Assembly: GCF_003994465.1 (NCBI RefSeq)
Contig: NZ_RZNX01000002.1
Location: 549,550-613,549 of the forward strand
Origin: Paenibacillus zeisoli
GTDB lineage: Bacteria; Bacillota; Bacilli; Paenibacillales; Paenibacillaceae
Length of the DNA stretch: 64,000 nucleotides
Direction: 5' to 3'
Part shown: piece by piece, positions 35,267 to 45,724 of the stretch
Layout of the letters: every line of letters begins with the position of its first letter
Position numbering within the stretch: the stretch's first letter is position 1
Translations under genes and position numbers: made by a program
Notes under the pieces: generated by a model
The model's database searches: none
The model's input: only the letters and a program-made list of their open reading frames with translations
Told to the model about the DNA's origin: nothing

Positions 35267-36634
35267 TTATCCGGCAAAAGGATCCGCATGAGCCCGCTCA
35301 TAATTCGCGAACTTATTATAATTCTTCAAGAAGACCAGCTCCACGGTACCTACCGGACCGTTACGCTGCTTAGCAATAATAATCTCGATAATATTCTTCT
35401 TCTCGGTCTCCTGATTGTAATAATCATCCCGGTATAAGAAGGCCACGATATCGGCATCCTGCTCGATGGAACCGGATTCCCGAAGGTCAGACATCATGGG
35501 ACGCTTGTCCTGACGCTGCTCCACGCCCCGGCTGAGCTGGGACAGTGCAATTACAGGCACTTCAAGCTCACGGGCAATCTGTTTCAGTGTACGGGATATT
35601 TCGGATACTTCCTGTTGGCGGTTCTCGCCCGCCTTCCCGCGCCCGTGAATCAGCTGCAGGTAGTCGATGACGATCATACCGAGGCCCCTCTCCTTCTTGA
35701 GGCGGCGGCACTTGGCGCGGATATCCGCTACGGTGACACCCGGCGTATCATCAATATAGATCTCTGCTTCGGAGAGAGCAGCGATGCCCATCGTCAGCTT
35801 CGACCAGTCATCATCACTCTTGAAGTCACCTGTCCGCATCACACTGGCGTCCAAATTCGCTTCCGCACAGATCATCCGCTGTACAAGCTGCGCCGCGGAC
35901 ATCTCCAGACTGAAGATAGCTACAGTCTCCTTGCTTCGCACGGCCGCATTCTGAGCAATATTTAGGGCAAATGCCGTCTTACCTACGGAAGGACGGGCCG
36001 CTACAATGATCAAATCATTTCGCTGGAATCCGGCAGTCATCTTATCCAGATCCACGAAGCCGGACGAAATCCCGGTTGTCGTACCTTTATTCTGATGCAG
36101 TACCTCAACGCGCTCGAATACTTCCATCAGCACGTCACGGATCGCAATAAATCCGCTTCCGGACCGTCCGTTGGAGATCTCCAGAATCTTGCGCTCCGCG
36201 TCGCTCAGCATCCCGCCTACATCATCGCCGTTCGTGTAGCCATCACTTACGATCTGGGTGGCCGTGCGAATGAGCCGCCGCAGCATCGATTTCTCTTCTA
36301 TAATTCGGGCATAATAATCCACGTTGGCCGCTGTCGGCACGGCGTGGGCTAATCTGGCCAGGTGGCTGACCCCGCCGATCTCCTCCAGCTCGCCTTTATC
36401 CTGCAGGCGGGAGGTCAGCGTGATCAGATCAATAGGCTGGCTCGCCTCGCCAAGCTCGATCATGGTCTCATAGATCATTTGATGGGACTTATCGTAGAAA
36501 TCCTCGGTACGCACCCGTTCCATCGCTGTGATCAGCGCTTCGGACTGGAGCAGAATGGCACCGAGAACCGCCTGTTCTGCTTCTAGGTTCTGAGGAGGAA
36601 TTCGATCGACAAATAACTCTGTGCCCATGCCCAT
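35267..36634 (-). CDS. dnaC: Replicative DNA helicase (DnaB-type; DnaC in Bacillus)
   Basis: 455 aa, GGAGG 6 nt before the ATG. The N-terminal DnaB collar domain (RIPPQNLEAEQAVLGAIL) is followed by the RecA-like motor: Walker A ARPSVGKTAFAL, EMSAAQLVQRM, Walker B MIVIDYLQLI, arginine finger region and KQRNGPVGTVEL. It is the hexameric helicase that unwinds the fork ahead of polymerase III. It lies one base downstream of rplI, as in other Bacillales (yybS-gdpP-rplI-dnaC). Confidence 0.98.
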   Translation of the reverse strand: MGMGTELFVDRIPPQNLEAEQAVLGAILLQSEALITAMERVRTEDFYDKSHQMIYETMIELGEASQPIDLITLTSRLQDKGELEEIGGVSHLARLAHAVPTAANVDYYARIIEEKSMLRRLIRTATQIVSDGYTNGDDVGGMLSDAERKILEISNGRSGSGFIAIRDVLMEVFERVEVLHQNKGTTTGISSGFVDLDKMTAGFQRNDLIIVAARPSVGKTAFALNIAQNAAVRSKETVAIFSLEMSAAQLVQRMICAEANLDASVMRTGDFKSDDDWSKLTMGIAALSEAEIYIDDTPGVTVADIRAKCRRLKKERGLGMIVIDYLQLIHGRGKAGENRQQEVSEISRTLKQIARELEVPVIALSQLSRGVEQRQDKRPMMSDLRESGSIEQDADIVAFLYRDDYYNQETEKKNIIEIIIAKQRNGPVGTVELVFLKNYNKFANYERAHADPFAG

Positions 36635-36635
36635 C

Positions 36636-37079
36636 TTATTCCTCCGTCACTTGGACCTTGAGCGTTGTTTTCACTTCAGGATGAAGCTTTACCGTAACCT
36701 GGGTTACACCGAGTGTACGGATCGGATCGTTCAGCTCGATCTTCCGCTTATCGATCTTCACGCCAAGCCCCTGCATAGCTTCGGCAATCTGCTTGCTTGT
36801 GATCGCTCCGAACAATCGGCCGCCTTCGCCGGATTTCGCTTTAAGCCCCACGGTCATCTCTTCAAGCTTCTTGCCAAGTTCTATAGCCTCTTCCTTCTCC
36901 TGCTGTTTGCGCTTAAGCTCTGCTGCGGATTGATTCTCAAGTGTCTTCACATTACCTTGTGTTGCCGGCTTCACAAGACCTTTAGGCAGCAGGAAGTTCT
37001 GTGCGTAGCCTTCCGATACTTCCTTCACCTGTCCCTTTTTACCTTGTCCCTTAACATCCTGCAAGAAAATTACTTTCAT
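36636..37079 (-). CDS. rplI: 50S ribosomal protein L9
   Basis: 147 aa. N-terminal signature [34 protein letters not shown], long connecting helix, and the C-terminal rRNA-binding domain with [14 protein letters not shown]. The start overlaps the gdpP stop by 4 nt (ATGA), so the two are coupled. Confidence 0.98.
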   Translation of the reverse strand: MKVIFLQDVKGQGKKGQVKEVSEGYAQNFLLPKGLVKPATQGNVKTLENQSAAELKRKQQEKEEAIELGKKLEEMTVGLKAKSGEGGRLFGAITSKQIAEAMQGLGVKIDKRKIELNDPIRTLGVTQVTVKLHPEVKTTLKVQVTEE

Positions 37080-39058
37080 TCAAATAACCCCTCTTCTTTT
37101 TCGATTTCATCTAATACTTCCAGCAGCCTTCTCTCCGCTTCGGCCTGTGAGCATTCCAGCTGAGCGGCTGCATTCGTCAAATGTCCCCCACCGCCAAGCC
37201 GCTCCATGACCACCTGCACATTCATAGTGCCCAGCGATCTCGCGCTGATCCCGATCATGCCATCAGGCCGGCTGCTTATGACAAAAGAGGCCAGCACGTT
37301 CGTCATATTGAGCAGCGTATCTGCAACCTGTGCGATCAGCAGCTGCGGTATTTTGCGATTCGGCTCGGTTACCGCAAGCGCAATATGCCCATGGATCATA
37401 CGGGCATGCTTGATAATCTCCGCCTTCTCGATATACTCCTGCAGGTCTTCCTTCAGAATGCGCTGCACCATTACCGTGTCAGCTCCGCCTCGACGCAGGA
37501 AGCCGGCCGCCTCGAAGGTCCTTGAACCCGTATGAAGCGCAAAATGCTTCGTGTCCACGGTAATTCCGGCGAGCAGCGCAGTAGCTTCAAGCGGACTGAG
37601 CTCAACTTTCTCATGGATATACTGAAGCAGCTCAGTCACCAGCTCGCTGGCGGATGAGGCATAGGGCTCCAGATATACAAGCACCGCATCGTTAATGAAT
37701 TCCTCGCCCCTGCGGTGATGATCCACAATAACTACCCGCCGTGCTTCCTGGACAAGTCCTGGTTCCATCGTCATCGAGGCCTTGTGGGTGTCTACAATAA
37801 TTAGCAGCGTATTATTTGACATGAGCGCCATGGCTTGATCCGGGCTGATGAACCTTTTCCTTAAGGCCTCATCCTTCTCAATGCGCTCCATGATACGTTC
37901 AATGGCAGGATTAACACCGTCCAGTACAATGTGCGCCTCAACATGATACATATCCGCCGCCTTGAGGACCCCGATCGAGGCTCCAATTACGTCCAGATCC
38001 GGCACTCTATGACCCATGATGATAACGCGGTCGCTCTCCTGCATTAAGTCCCGCAGTGCATGAGCAATAACTCGCGCGCGGACCCGTGTGCGCTTCTCTA
38101 CCGCCGTAGTCTTGCCTCCATAGAAGCTCAGCCTTTGCCCGGACTTCACAGCAGCCTGGTCGCCTCCGCGGCCAAGCGCCATGTCCAGACTCGACTGGGC
38201 CAGCTCACCAAGCTCACTGATACTGTCTGCCCCAAAGGCAAGACCGATACTAAGCGTCATCGGCACCTTCAGGTCGGCGGTCATTTCCCGAACCTCATCC
38301 AGAATTACGAACCGGCTCTGCTCAAGCTCCTTGAGTGACAGATGATTGAACATCATCAAGTAACGTTCAGAGGACAGACGGCGCAGATATACCTTGTACT
38401 GCTTGGCCCATGCCGTAAGGGACGATGCGACTCTGGCAATCAGTGCAGCACGCTGCTGGTCGTCCATACCCTGAGAAGCCTCGTCCAGGTTGTCCAGCAT
38501 GATAATGCCTAGCGCCAGACGTTCATCCTCATGTTTCTCACGCAGAACAGCAAGCTCTGTCATGTCATGCACATAGATAAGCCGCTCATCGGCTTGTATC
38601 GTTAATTCATAGTTACGATCATTGATAATAACCTCTACCGTAGAACGATTGTGGTCGCCCTCACGTTTGTCCCTGGACAACTGGGGAAGGGGAGGCAGCA
38701 GCTCGGTGAGCGGCTGTCCTACCACGGTCCCCCGGCCGAACATCCCGGTCACGAAGCGATTGTGCCATTCCACGGTCTTATCCTCGGAATACAGCATAAC
38801 CCCGAAGGGAAGCCGGCTGATGGCTTCGCCCTCCACTCTTTTGATTCGAAAGGTCAGATCCGTAATGTATTGGACCATCTCCTTGCGGAATCTACGCTCT
38901 GCTTGCAGCATTACATAAGCCAAGGCTCCTACCAGACACATACTTACCAGACCCAGAACCCAATTGTAATAGGATATGAAAATGACAAGCAGCAGCATGA
39001 GCATGAACGCCCACACGGTCTGATAGCCGTACCAGCGCTTTTGCAATAAATTTGGCAT
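37076..39058 (-). CDS. gdpP: Cyclic-di-AMP phosphodiesterase GdpP
   Basis: 660 aa. Two N-terminal membrane segments (about 14-52), a PAS domain ([18 protein letters not shown]), a degenerate GGDEF domain ([11 protein letters not shown] in place of the active motif), and DHH/DHHA1 domains with [30 protein letters not shown] and [12 protein letters not shown]. It hydrolyses c-di-AMP to pApA and so affects wall stress, osmotic balance and beta-lactam tolerance. It sits between yybS and rplI as in Bacillus. Confidence 0.97.
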   Translation of the reverse strand: MPNLLQKRWYGYQTVWAFMLMLLLVIFISYYNWVLGLVSMCLVGALAYVMLQAERRFRKEMVQYITDLTFRIKRVEGEAISRLPFGVMLYSEDKTVEWHNRFVTGMFGRGTVVGQPLTELLPPLPQLSRDKREGDHNRSTVEVIINDRNYELTIQADERLIYVHDMTELAVLREKHEDERLALGIIMLDNLDEASQGMDDQQRAALIARVASSLTAWAKQYKVYLRRLSSERYLMMFNHLSLKELEQSRFVILDEVREMTADLKVPMTLSIGLAFGADSISELGELAQSSLDMALGRGGDQAAVKSGQRLSFYGGKTTAVEKRTRVRARVIAHALRDLMQESDRVIIMGHRVPDLDVIGASIGVLKAADMYHVEAHIVLDGVNPAIERIMERIEKDEALRKRFISPDQAMALMSNNTLLIIVDTHKASMTMEPGLVQEARRVVIVDHHRRGEEFINDAVLVYLEPYASSASELVTELLQYIHEKVELSPLEATALLAGITVDTKHFALHTGSRTFEAAGFLRRGGADTVMVQRILKEDLQEYIEKAEIIKHARMIHGHIALAVTEPNRKIPQLLIAQVADTLLNMTNVLASFVISSRPDGMIGISARSLGTMNVQVVMERLGGGGHLTNAAAQLECSQAEAERRLLEVLDEIEKEEGLFE

Positions 39059-39069
39059 GCCTTCTCACC

Positions 39070-39987
39070 CTATCGTCTTGATCTAGTAATCATATCCCGC
39101 AGTGGAAATGCAATGTCAAACAAACCGATAATCCAAAGAGGGCGAATAAATATCATAGCTATCGTCAGCAGGATCGGGATCACCAGATTCCACTTCTTAA
39201 CGTAAGCCAGATAGAAGAAGAGGCCCGCCGCCTGAATAATAAACCCGAATTGAAGGAGCGGCATCAGGTTGACGAGCACTGTTCCGAGGAACCCTTCTCT
39301 AGCAGCAGTACCTGCAAACAGCTGAATAATGAGCCCGATGCAGTAATACCAGACCAAGGAACGAGGCAGCCTAAGCTCCCGAAACGGCTTCATTTTTGGG
39401 GTAATCTGCCCCAGACTGCTTAAAGTCGGCCTAGCAATAGCATGCGTCACTGCCGCTATAGCAAGGGAAGTCACCGTCATGGTAAAAGGAATCGTTCTTA
39501 CCAGATCCGACAGCAGCTCTGTCTTCTTCTCCGTCCAATCCAGCCCTGATACCAGGTTGCTGCCTGTCATGTCCCGCAGTGGCATCGACGTGGTATTAAT
39601 CACATCCTCAATGGTCTGAGCAAGATTGAAATCGAAGAACACCGTACTGACCAAGAGCAGCAGAATGAATTCAACCAGAATAGTAGCAGCTCCAACAAGG
39701 AGTGTCCGTGCGGCTGGCGCCCGTGTCTTGTACATATGACCCATGATAATAGAAGGGATCAAGAAGTACAGCGGAACCAATATATAATAAGGGCCTAGCA
39801 AAAATAGCAGAAGCAAGAGTACAGGTACAACGTGCAGTATAAATGAAGTTCTCGACAAGGTCGTGTACAATATCACGCCTGGCACCAGAAGGAACAATAC
39901 CGTGACCACAGTCAGCGGTGTTACCAGAGATAGCAGGAGCAGAAAGTAGACTATGCTCCAGGCAGCAGTTGTCCAGTGAAATTTCAA
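39070..39987 (-). CDS. yybS: DUF2232 membrane protein (YybS-like)
   Basis: 305 aa from TTG 39987, with AGAGGTG 6 nt upstream; GTG 39996, overlapping the previous stop, is the alternative. It is almost entirely hydrophobic with about eight membrane segments, and ends IGLFDIAFPLRDMITRSRR, as in YybS. Related to S-component-like membrane proteins; function unknown. Position immediately before gdpP is conserved in Bacillales. Confidence 0.9.
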   Translation of the reverse strand: MKFHWTTAAWSIVYFLLLLSLVTPLTVVTVLFLLVPGVILYTTLSRTSFILHVVPVLLLLLFLLGPYYILVPLYFLIPSIIMGHMYKTRAPAARTLLVGAATILVEFILLLLVSTVFFDFNLAQTIEDVINTTSMPLRDMTGSNLVSGLDWTEKKTELLSDLVRTIPFTMTVTSLAIAAVTHAIARPTLSSLGQITPKMKPFRELRLPRSLVWYYCIGLIIQLFAGTAAREGFLGTVLVNLMPLLQFGFIIQAAGLFFYLAYVKKWNLVIPILLTIAMIFIRPLWIIGLFDIAFPLRDMITRSRR

Positions 39988-39992
39988 TAGGT

Positions 39993-40295
39993 TCACCTCT
40001 TACGCATATGTTCTTCCAATGCAGAAATATCTTGATACCAATCTTCAAGCTGATGGCCTTCCTGCTTATGCCTTTTCAGCTTCTCCACAATACTCTCATC
40101 CAAATCACGGAATGAGATCCCAAGTCGCCGTCCAAGAATATAACTACTAACAATCAGACTGGCCAGACTATCCGTTATCCGGGTCGTGCTGCCTTCCCAT
40201 AGAGCTTTGAACAGACGGGACACGTGATCAACCACTTCGGTTTTCAGCCATTCAATGACCTTGGCCCTTTTGGCCACATCCATTTCTTTATGCAT
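39993..40295 (-). CDS. MazG-like family protein
   Basis: 100 aa from ATG 40295 (MHKEMDVAKRAKVIEWLKTEVVDHVSRLFKALWEG...); AGGAG lies upstream at a long spacing. The open frame extends to 40340 but that ATG lies inside a good -10 box (TGCTATAAT), so it cannot be the start of this transcript. The helical pattern with ITDSLASLIVSSYILGRRLGI matches the short Firmicute MazG-like family. It lacks the full MazG metal motif, so nucleotide hydrolysis is uncertain. Confidence 0.82.
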   Translation of the reverse strand: MHKEMDVAKRAKVIEWLKTEVVDHVSRLFKALWEGSTTRITDSLASLIVSSYILGRRLGISFRDLDESIVEKLKRHKQEGHQLEDWYQDISALEEHMRKR

Positions 40296-40338
40296 GGTAG
40301 ACCGATCACTCTCTCTCCTAGAAAAAGCTTTATTCTCC

Positions 40339-40347
40339 ATTATAGCA
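40339..40347 (-). promoter_or_regulatory. Extended -10 promoter of the mazG-like/yybS/gdpP unit
   Basis: Minus strand TGCTATAAT (rc of 40339-40347) is a consensus extended -10; no good -35 is seen at 17 nt. The predicted start of RNA is a few bases before the AGGAG site of the MazG-like gene. Confidence 0.55.
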
Positions 40348-40406
40348 TAAAATCATCTTCTGCCACCTAAGCCCGGATCACCGCTACAGGCGGGCTGCTC
40401 CCGAGT

Positions 40407-40835
40407 CTACTGTCTCTGTGCCGTCTCACTTCGGGACACGAATTTCTCACAGTATTCTATGATCTGACTCCGTCTCACAATGCCGATGAACCGGTTCATA
40501 TCATCAACAACAGGCACAAAGTTCTGAACTTTGGCCAGGTTGATCAGATCCTCCATATCTTCATCGATCGAGACTGGCTTGTTATCCACCCGAAGCGGAA
40601 TATCTTTAAGCAGGAACTTGGAAGCGTTCTCGAAGGTTACCTTTCCTTTAGAGTTCTTCATATACCAGAGCAGATCCCCTTCGGTCACCGTCCCGACATA
40701 CACTCCGGTCTTGTCAATGATGGGGACGGCCGTGTAACGATGGTATTCCATGCGCTCCAAGGTCTGCCTTAAAGTTGAATCGAGGGTTACCGAGACCACA
40801 TCACTCTTCGGGAGCAAAAAAAATGCAATATTCAT
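40407..40835 (-). CDS. CBS-domain pair protein
   Basis: 142 aa, GAGGAGG upstream. Two CBS motifs: TLRQTLERMEYHRYTAVPIIDKTGVYVGTVTEGDLLWYM and DLINLAKVQNFVPVVDDMNRFIGIVRRSQIIEY. Such pairs bind adenosine nucleotides, in some cases c-di-AMP; being near gdpP makes that worth considering but no specific residue shows it. It is monocistronic between two hairpins. Confidence 0.88.
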   Translation of the reverse strand: MNIAFFLLPKSDVVSVTLDSTLRQTLERMEYHRYTAVPIIDKTGVYVGTVTEGDLLWYMKNSKGKVTFENASKFLLKDIPLRVDNKPVSIDEDMEDLINLAKVQNFVPVVDDMNRFIGIVRRSQIIEYCEKFVSRSETAQRQ

Positions 40836-40938
40836 TTCAAAAATAATCCTCCTCTATCCTTTCTCTAAACAGGAGAAAGTATAAGTCCCCCTATTGGTAC
40901 GTATCAGGCCGGACATTGTTCCGCCCAAGGCGAAAAAA

Positions 40939-40965
40939 TCGGCAGCCGGTACTCCGGACTGCCGA
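40939..40965 (-). terminator. Terminator after the LCP gene
   Basis: TCGGCAG (40939-40945) pairs with CTGCCGA (40959-40965), with inner CCGG/CCGG; minus strand continues TTTTTTCG. Confidence 0.8.
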
Positions 40966-41046
40966 ATAGATGTCTAACTTGCTCATATACAGAATGGATC
41001 CAGTCCAAGAGTCGCTTCTGTATATATTATGGCATCTCAAGAACAA

Positions 41047-42066
41047 TCATTCAATTACTTGCTTTTCTGGAAGCAGAAGATCTGAATCTGCCGTATCTGG
41101 ATTGGACCAGCTTTCTATCAGCTTCTCAGCATACTCTACATCTTTCTTGTCCGCCAGATCATAGAACACATTATTAATACGGGTGCCCTTACCCATAATC
41201 GTATAACTGTAAATCTGCGGTGGGTTGTCACCCGTCAGCAGCTGCTTCGCAAGGTCAATAATATTGCTTGGGAGAATATCGGTCTTGAAATTAGCACCGG
41301 CGATATCCATAAGTTCAGGGATCTTGGAGACCTGGTCGAGCTGGAGCACTCTTTTTACCATCGCATTCAGGAAAAGCTGGTGCCTCTTGGTCCGGTTAAA
41401 ATCGCTATCCTCACGGTAGCGCACAAAGTTCAGCGCATCCTTGCCATTATAGATCGGCTGGCCCGCTCTGATCGTGAATTTCTCGTGGTCCTTATCCTTA
41501 TTCACAATATCCTTGGTAATTGGAAGTTCCACTCCGCCAAGGGCATCGACTACATCCCTAAGTCCCTTAAAATTAATCGCCGCATAGTACTCAGCTTGAT
41601 GTCCGAGGAAAGCTTCCACTGTATCTTTGGACATCTTCTCTCCGCCGAATGCATAGGCGTGATTGATCTTATCCTTCTTGTTCCGGCCAACAATCTCCGT
41701 ATAGGTATCTCTCGGGATCGAAATGAGCAGGACCTTACCTTCCCTTGGACGTATTACAGAGTAGATCATCGTATCCGAACGGGCAGGCTCATTGTCCCGC
41801 TGATCGACACCCAGCAATAACGCAGTGAACGGCTTAGTCTGGTATACAACCGGCTTTGGCTGCTCTCCCTGCAGGGGTGCATAGGACTTCTGCAGCTTCT
41901 TCTCCACATGGCCAGATAAAAACATATCAAAAGCCATTACTGCCAAAGGTTTCCTATATACATATATACCCGAGCCGAGAACAGCAATAACAAGAAGAAC
42001 AATCCCCCAGGTTCTTAGCCTGTTTCTCTTCTTCGGCTTTAATCTCTTCAATGATTGTTCCGTCAT
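41047..42066 (-). CDS. LytR-CpsA-Psr (LCP) family wall-polymer ligase
   Basis: 339 aa from ATG 42066 (MTEQSLKRLKPKKRNR), with GGAGGC upstream. A cytosolic basic tail, one membrane anchor (TWGIVLLVIAVLGSGIYVY) and an extracytoplasmic LCP domain with LLLGVDQRDNEPARSDTMI, LISIPRDTYTEI, KINHAYAFGG, ALNFVRYREDSDFNRTKRHQ. The Asp and Arg residues that bind the polyprenyl pyrophosphate are all present. It transfers teichoic acid or other glycopolymers from lipid carrier to peptidoglycan. Confidence 0.95.
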   Translation of the reverse strand: MTEQSLKRLKPKKRNRLRTWGIVLLVIAVLGSGIYVYRKPLAVMAFDMFLSGHVEKKLQKSYAPLQGEQPKPVVYQTKPFTALLLGVDQRDNEPARSDTMIYSVIRPREGKVLLISIPRDTYTEIVGRNKKDKINHAYAFGGEKMSKDTVEAFLGHQAEYYAAINFKGLRDVVDALGGVELPITKDIVNKDKDHEKFTIRAGQPIYNGKDALNFVRYREDSDFNRTKRHQLFLNAMVKRVLQLDQVSKIPELMDIAGANFKTDILPSNIIDLAKQLLTGDNPPQIYSYTIMGKGTRINNVFYDLADKKDVEYAEKLIESWSNPDTADSDLLLPEKQVIE

Positions 42067-42514
42067 AAAATTGCCTCCAATTATATGCTGCTTGTGGACT
42101 CTGCAAGTCCTCATCTATATATCTTCATGTCTGCTGTATACCGTTCTAATCAAGCAGTTCATGATTGCAATCATACTTAAAATTTATTTAGCTATATACT
42201 TAGATTTTGCATTACTTGTTCATAATCTCAGTCTCGCCGGTCTCAGCCCTCCTTCAAATCATAGCGGCAGAATGGTGTATTACCAGAGATCCAAGTCTTT
42301 GTTTTACAAAATATAACTCTATCCTTCATTGTAACTACTAGGAAACGCCAAAACACTACAAAAAGGTTAAAATCGCTTTGCACATCGACCAATATAACCT
42401 AAGTAACTATCATCTATCAACTATTAAACACTGGTAGTATTGCTAATTAGTATACAGCTGCCCGCACAGTGTCTGCCGAAGAGCAGTATAGGAAGGTCTC
42501 AGCTGAATTGCAAG

Positions 42515-42645
42515 TAATGCTTAAGGTATCCCTGTTGCACCAAAGATAGCAGTTCGAAATGCACTTTCCACAGAGACGAATGCTTCACTTTAACACAGAA
42601 ATTCCTACCTCTTACCTAATAGGTAATTCTTAAATTCAACTTATG
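42515..42645 (-). repeat. Divergent partial copy of the MITE-like element
   Basis: Read on the minus strand from 42645: ATAAGTTGAATTTAAGAATT, then TAGG, TTTCTGTG, AGC-TTCG, GAAAG-CAT-GAA, CTTTG and GGATACC follow in the same order and spacing as in the left part of the 30869-31094 element. I see no matching right end. Decayed copy. Confidence 0.5.
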
Positions 42646-42673
42646 TTAAGCACTTCTAATTCATCACAAAAAA

Positions 42674-42699
42674 CGGGCAGAGAATCTCTTCTCTACCCG
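42674..42699 (-). terminator. Terminator of the opp operon
   Basis: CGGGCAGAGA (42674-42683) pairs with TCTCTACCCG (42690-42699), one mismatch; minus strand continues GCCCGTTTTTTGTG. Confidence 0.85.
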
Positions 42700-42720
42700 C
42701 TACAATGATCCTGATTACAA

Positions 42721-43746
42721 CTATTGAAGGTTTTTCAATTCATTGCCTTCAAGCAATGGGAAGTGGCAGGCAACCTGTCTGCCCGGAAGGACTTCTTCCA
42801 GCAGCGGCTCGACCTGACTGCATTTCTCCTGTGCAAGCGGACAGCGGGTATGGAACCGGCAGCCGGATGGCGGGTTCGCAGGAGATGGAACATCCCCTTT
42901 CAATACAATACGCTCCCGCTTGCGGGTTGGTGATGGCTTAGGAATAGCCGACAGTAGAGCCGCAGTGTATGGATGAAGCGGATGAGCGAACAGCTCTTCC
43001 GTCTCGGCGACCTCGACCATTTTGCCAAGATACATAACCCCAACCCGGTCAGAAATATGACGAACCACATTAAGACCGTGGGCAATGAACAGGAAGGTAA
43101 GGCCCAGCTCCTTCTGCAGCTTCATCAGCAGGTTGATAACCTGAGACTGAACGGATACGTCAAGGGCCGACACAGCTTCATCCGCTACGATGAACTGTGG
43201 ATTGAGCGCTATTGCCCGGGCAATGCCAATCCGCTGACGCTGACCACCGGAGAACTCATGCGGATACCGGTTACGACGAGTTGGATCGAGGCCAACCAGC
43301 TGCATCAGTTCAACCACACGGTCGTCGATTTCTTTGGCTGACATATGGCGATGAACACGAAGAGGCTCACCTATAATATCTTTGACCAGGAAGCGTGGGT
43401 TCAATGAACCAAATGGATCCTGGAATATAATCTGCATTTCTTCACGAAGCTTGCGCAGCTCGGAATTGTTCAAGGAGTGTACATCTTGACCGTTGAACAG
43501 AACCTCGCCCTCCGTAGCACTTTGAAGCTTAAGCACAACGCGGCCGAAGGTGGATTTCCCGCATCCGGATTCACCTACAAGTCCGAACGTCTCCCCTTTA
43601 CGAATGGAGATCGATACATCATCTACGGCTTTAACATTTCCCACAACACGGTTGAATAGACCAGCTTTAATAGGGAAATATTTCTTAAGGTGCTTAACCT
43701 CAATCAGGTTTTCTTGGCTTTCCATCTTGGGTTCCTGCATACTCAT
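42721..43746 (-). CDS. oppF: Peptide-type ABC transporter ATPase (OppF-like)
   Basis: 341 aa; ATGA overlap with the oppD stop and a GGGGGCGAG site. Walker [11 protein letters not shown]-loop [11 protein letters not shown], signature FSGGQRQR, Walker [14 protein letters not shown]-loop FIAHGLNVV (His kept, Gly where Asp is usual). The C-terminal OppD/F extension has [16 protein letters not shown], a cysteine cluster seen in this family. It powers peptide uptake with OppD. Last gene of oppABCDF. Confidence 0.94.
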   Translation of the reverse strand: MSMQEPKMESQENLIEVKHLKKYFPIKAGLFNRVVGNVKAVDDVSISIRKGETFGLVGESGCGKSTFGRVVLKLQSATEGEVLFNGQDVHSLNNSELRKLREEMQIIFQDPFGSLNPRFLVKDIIGEPLRVHRHMSAKEIDDRVVELMQLVGLDPTRRNRYPHEFSGGQRQRIGIARAIALNPQFIVADEAVSALDVSVQSQVINLLMKLQKELGLTFLFIAHGLNVVRHISDRVGVMYLGKMVEVAETEELFAHPLHPYTAALLSAIPKPSPTRKRERIVLKGDVPSPANPPSGCRFHTRCPLAQEKCSQVEPLLEEVLPGRQVACHFPLLEGNELKNLQ

Positions 43747-44759
43747 TTTGTCTCGCCCCCGTTTCTGCCAAGTACTACAGGTGCCTTATCCTCGTACAGC
43801 CAGCATACGGCAGAATGATCATTGCCCACTTTGAAGTCAAGCGGCTCCTGGGTCTTGCACTTGTCCATAACATGCGGACAACGAGGGTGGAAGCGACATC
43901 CACCTGGAAGGTTGCCTAGACCTGGGATTGTACCTTTGATAGTGTACAGTTCCTTGCCTCGAGTTCCCTCGAAGCCTGGGATAGACTGGAGCAGCCCTAC
44001 GGTGTAAGGATGTGAAGGATTCGCAAAAATCTCTTCTACCGTCCCCTCCTCCACAATTGCACCCGCATACATAACCGCGATCCGGTCAGCCATCTCTGCC
44101 GCCACACCCATATCGTGGGTAATCAGCAGAATGGACATGCCCAGCTCCTGCTTCAACTTCTGAAGCAGATCAAGAATCTGTGCCTGCACCGTTACGTCAA
44201 GAGCTGTTGTAGGCTCATCCGCAATCAGAAGCTCAGGGTTGCAGGCCAACGCCACCGCGATAACGACACGCTGACACATACCGCCTGACAGCTCATGCGG
44301 ATACTGCTTGGCACGGATCTCAGGTGCTGGAATACCGACCATTCTAAGCAGGTTAACGGCTTCTTTCCAGGCTTCCGACTCACTCTTGTTCTGATGAAGT
44401 CTAAGACTTTCTGCAATCTGGTCGCCCACCGAAAATACCGGGTTCAGAGCTGACATTGGATCTTGAAAGATCATAGCAATCTTGTTACCGCGGATTTTAC
44501 GCATTTCCTCTTGGTCTTTAGCGGCCAGGTCGTCTCCGCGGAATACGATCTTACCGTCAAGAATTGAACCGCCGGCATAATCAATTAGACGCATAATTGA
44601 TAAGGATGTGACACTCTTCCCGCTGCCAGATTCTCCGACGAGACAGAGTGTCTTACCTTTTTCTATTGTTAAAGAGATATTGTCCGTTGCTTTCACGAAC
44701 CCCTTCTCTGTCATGAATCCGGTTGTCAGATTCTCTATTTCGAGTAATCTTTCCGCCAT
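43743..44759 (-). CDS. oppD: Peptide-type ABC transporter ATPase (OppD-like)
   Basis: 338 aa, GGAGGAGG before the ATG. Walker [10 protein letters not shown]-loop [10 protein letters not shown], signature LSGGMCQR, Walker [14 protein letters not shown]-loop LITHDMGV. The C-terminal extension with [14 protein letters not shown] is typical of OppD/DppD. The start lies 25 nt inside the oppC end, giving tight coupling. Partner of OppF. Confidence 0.94.
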   Translation of the reverse strand: MAERLLEIENLTTGFMTEKGFVKATDNISLTIEKGKTLCLVGESGSGKSVTSLSIMRLIDYAGGSILDGKIVFRGDDLAAKDQEEMRKIRGNKIAMIFQDPMSALNPVFSVGDQIAESLRLHQNKSESEAWKEAVNLLRMVGIPAPEIRAKQYPHELSGGMCQRVVIAVALACNPELLIADEPTTALDVTVQAQILDLLQKLKQELGMSILLITHDMGVAAEMADRIAVMYAGAIVEEGTVEEIFANPSHPYTVGLLQSIPGFEGTRGKELYTIKGTIPGLGNLPGGCRFHPRCPHVMDKCKTQEPLDFKVGNDHSAVCWLYEDKAPVVLGRNGGETK

Positions 44760-45724
44760 TGTTTCAGCCTCCTCCGGGATACCATCGCTTTTTGTCTAGG
44801 GTCCAGAGCATCACGGATGCCATCACCTACAAAGTTAACAGCCAATACCACGATAAAGATGCATAATCCCGGGTATACAGCCTGGATTGGATCAATCAGC
44901 ATAAATTCCTGCGCATTACTCAGCATTTTACCCCAGCTCGTATCCGGCTCTTGTACTCCAAGTCCAAGGTAGGATAATGCAGACTCACTCAGAATTGCAC
45001 CACCGACCATCAATGTCGCATTTACGATAATCGGGAAGCTTGCATTACGTAGCAAATGTCTGAAAATAATTCCCCAGCTGGATACCCCGATTGCCTTAGC
45101 GGCTTCCACATACTGCGTCTCACGCAGCTGCAGGAAGGTTCCCCGGACAAGTCGGGCCACGCTCATCCAGCTTGTGAAGATCAGGATCATAATCATATAA
45201 CTGACTTTTGAACCGAAAATCGCAAGTACAAGTATGTTCAGGAACAAAAGCGGGATAGAGTTCATCACGTCAACAAAACGCATGAAGATCGTATCGAGCC
45301 AGCCGCCAAAGTATCCTGCAAGCGAACCGATCAGTGATCCGATAATAACCGATGCTGCAGCAACGGCGAAGCCGACCAGCAAGGAGATACGTGAACTGTA
45401 CAATAGTCTTGAAAAAATGTCTCTACCCAGCTCGTCTGTACCCAGCAGATGATTATCTGTTCCTGCCGGCAGATTCGCGAACATAAGGTCAATATGAGAT
45501 GGTTCATAAGGAGCAAGTAGAGGTGCTAGTATAGCAGCAATAACAAAAATAAGTACCACAACCAATCCTGTCATCGCATATACGTTACGTGAAAATTTCT
45601 TCCATACCGTCATCCATGGACCCGGCGGCTTCTTGAGAGGAGCAGTCGGCTGTACATCCTCTCTCTGGGGCTGTACGCTAGGCTGTCCACCCGGTGCAAT
45701 ATCATTATTGAGGTTCGCACTCAT
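44735..45724 (-). CDS. oppC: Peptide-type ABC transporter permease (OppC-like)
   Basis: 329 aa. A Pro/Gln-rich cytosolic N-terminus (about 45 residues) is followed by six membrane segments. The signature LLGTDELGRDIFSRLLY and the EAA loop EAAKAIGVSSWGIIFRHLLRN identify the OppC/DppC class; the end DALDPRQK is typical. It overlaps oppB by 4 nt. Confidence 0.94.
   Translation of the reverse strand: MSANLNNDIAPGGQPSVQPQREDVQPTAPLKKPPGPWMTVWKKFSRNVYAMTGLVVVLIFVIAAILAPLLAPYEPSHIDLMFANLPAGTDNHLLGTDELGRDIFSRLLYSSRISLLVGFAVAAASVIIGSLIGSLAGYFGGWLDTIFMRFVDVMNSIPLLFLNILVLAIFGSKVSYMIMILIFTSWMSVARLVRGTFLQLRETQYVEAAKAIGVSSWGIIFRHLLRNASFPIIVNATLMVGGAILSESALSYLGLGVQEPDTSWGKMLSNAQEFMLIDPIQAVYPGLCIFIVVLAVNFVGDGIRDALDPRQKAMVSRRRLKQWRKDYSK

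Larger units (their letters stand above)
42067..42720. other. Gene-free 650-bp region upstream of the LCP gene
   Basis: No credible gene. The left third is AT-rich and should hold the LCP promoter. 42515-42645 resembles half of the MITE-like element at 30.9 kb. The oppF terminator is at 42674. Confidence 0.55.

Noticed and set aside
40340..40360. ATG at 40340 as start of the MazG-like gene
   Set aside because: It is inside a consensus extended -10 box and has no ribosome site; the internal ATG at 40295 is used.
40576..40584. DnaA-box-like TTATCCACC
   Set aside because: A single imperfect match inside the CBS coding sequence with no cluster; oriC is expected beyond the right edge.
43060..43085. 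OppF H-loop AHGL instead of AHDL
   Set aside because: The switch His is kept; one substitution next to it does not show loss of function.
44260..44290. OppD signature LSGGMCQR instead of LSGGMRQR
   Set aside because: The Cys variant is common as I recall in Bacillales OppD-type ATPases and the rest of the ATPase is intact.
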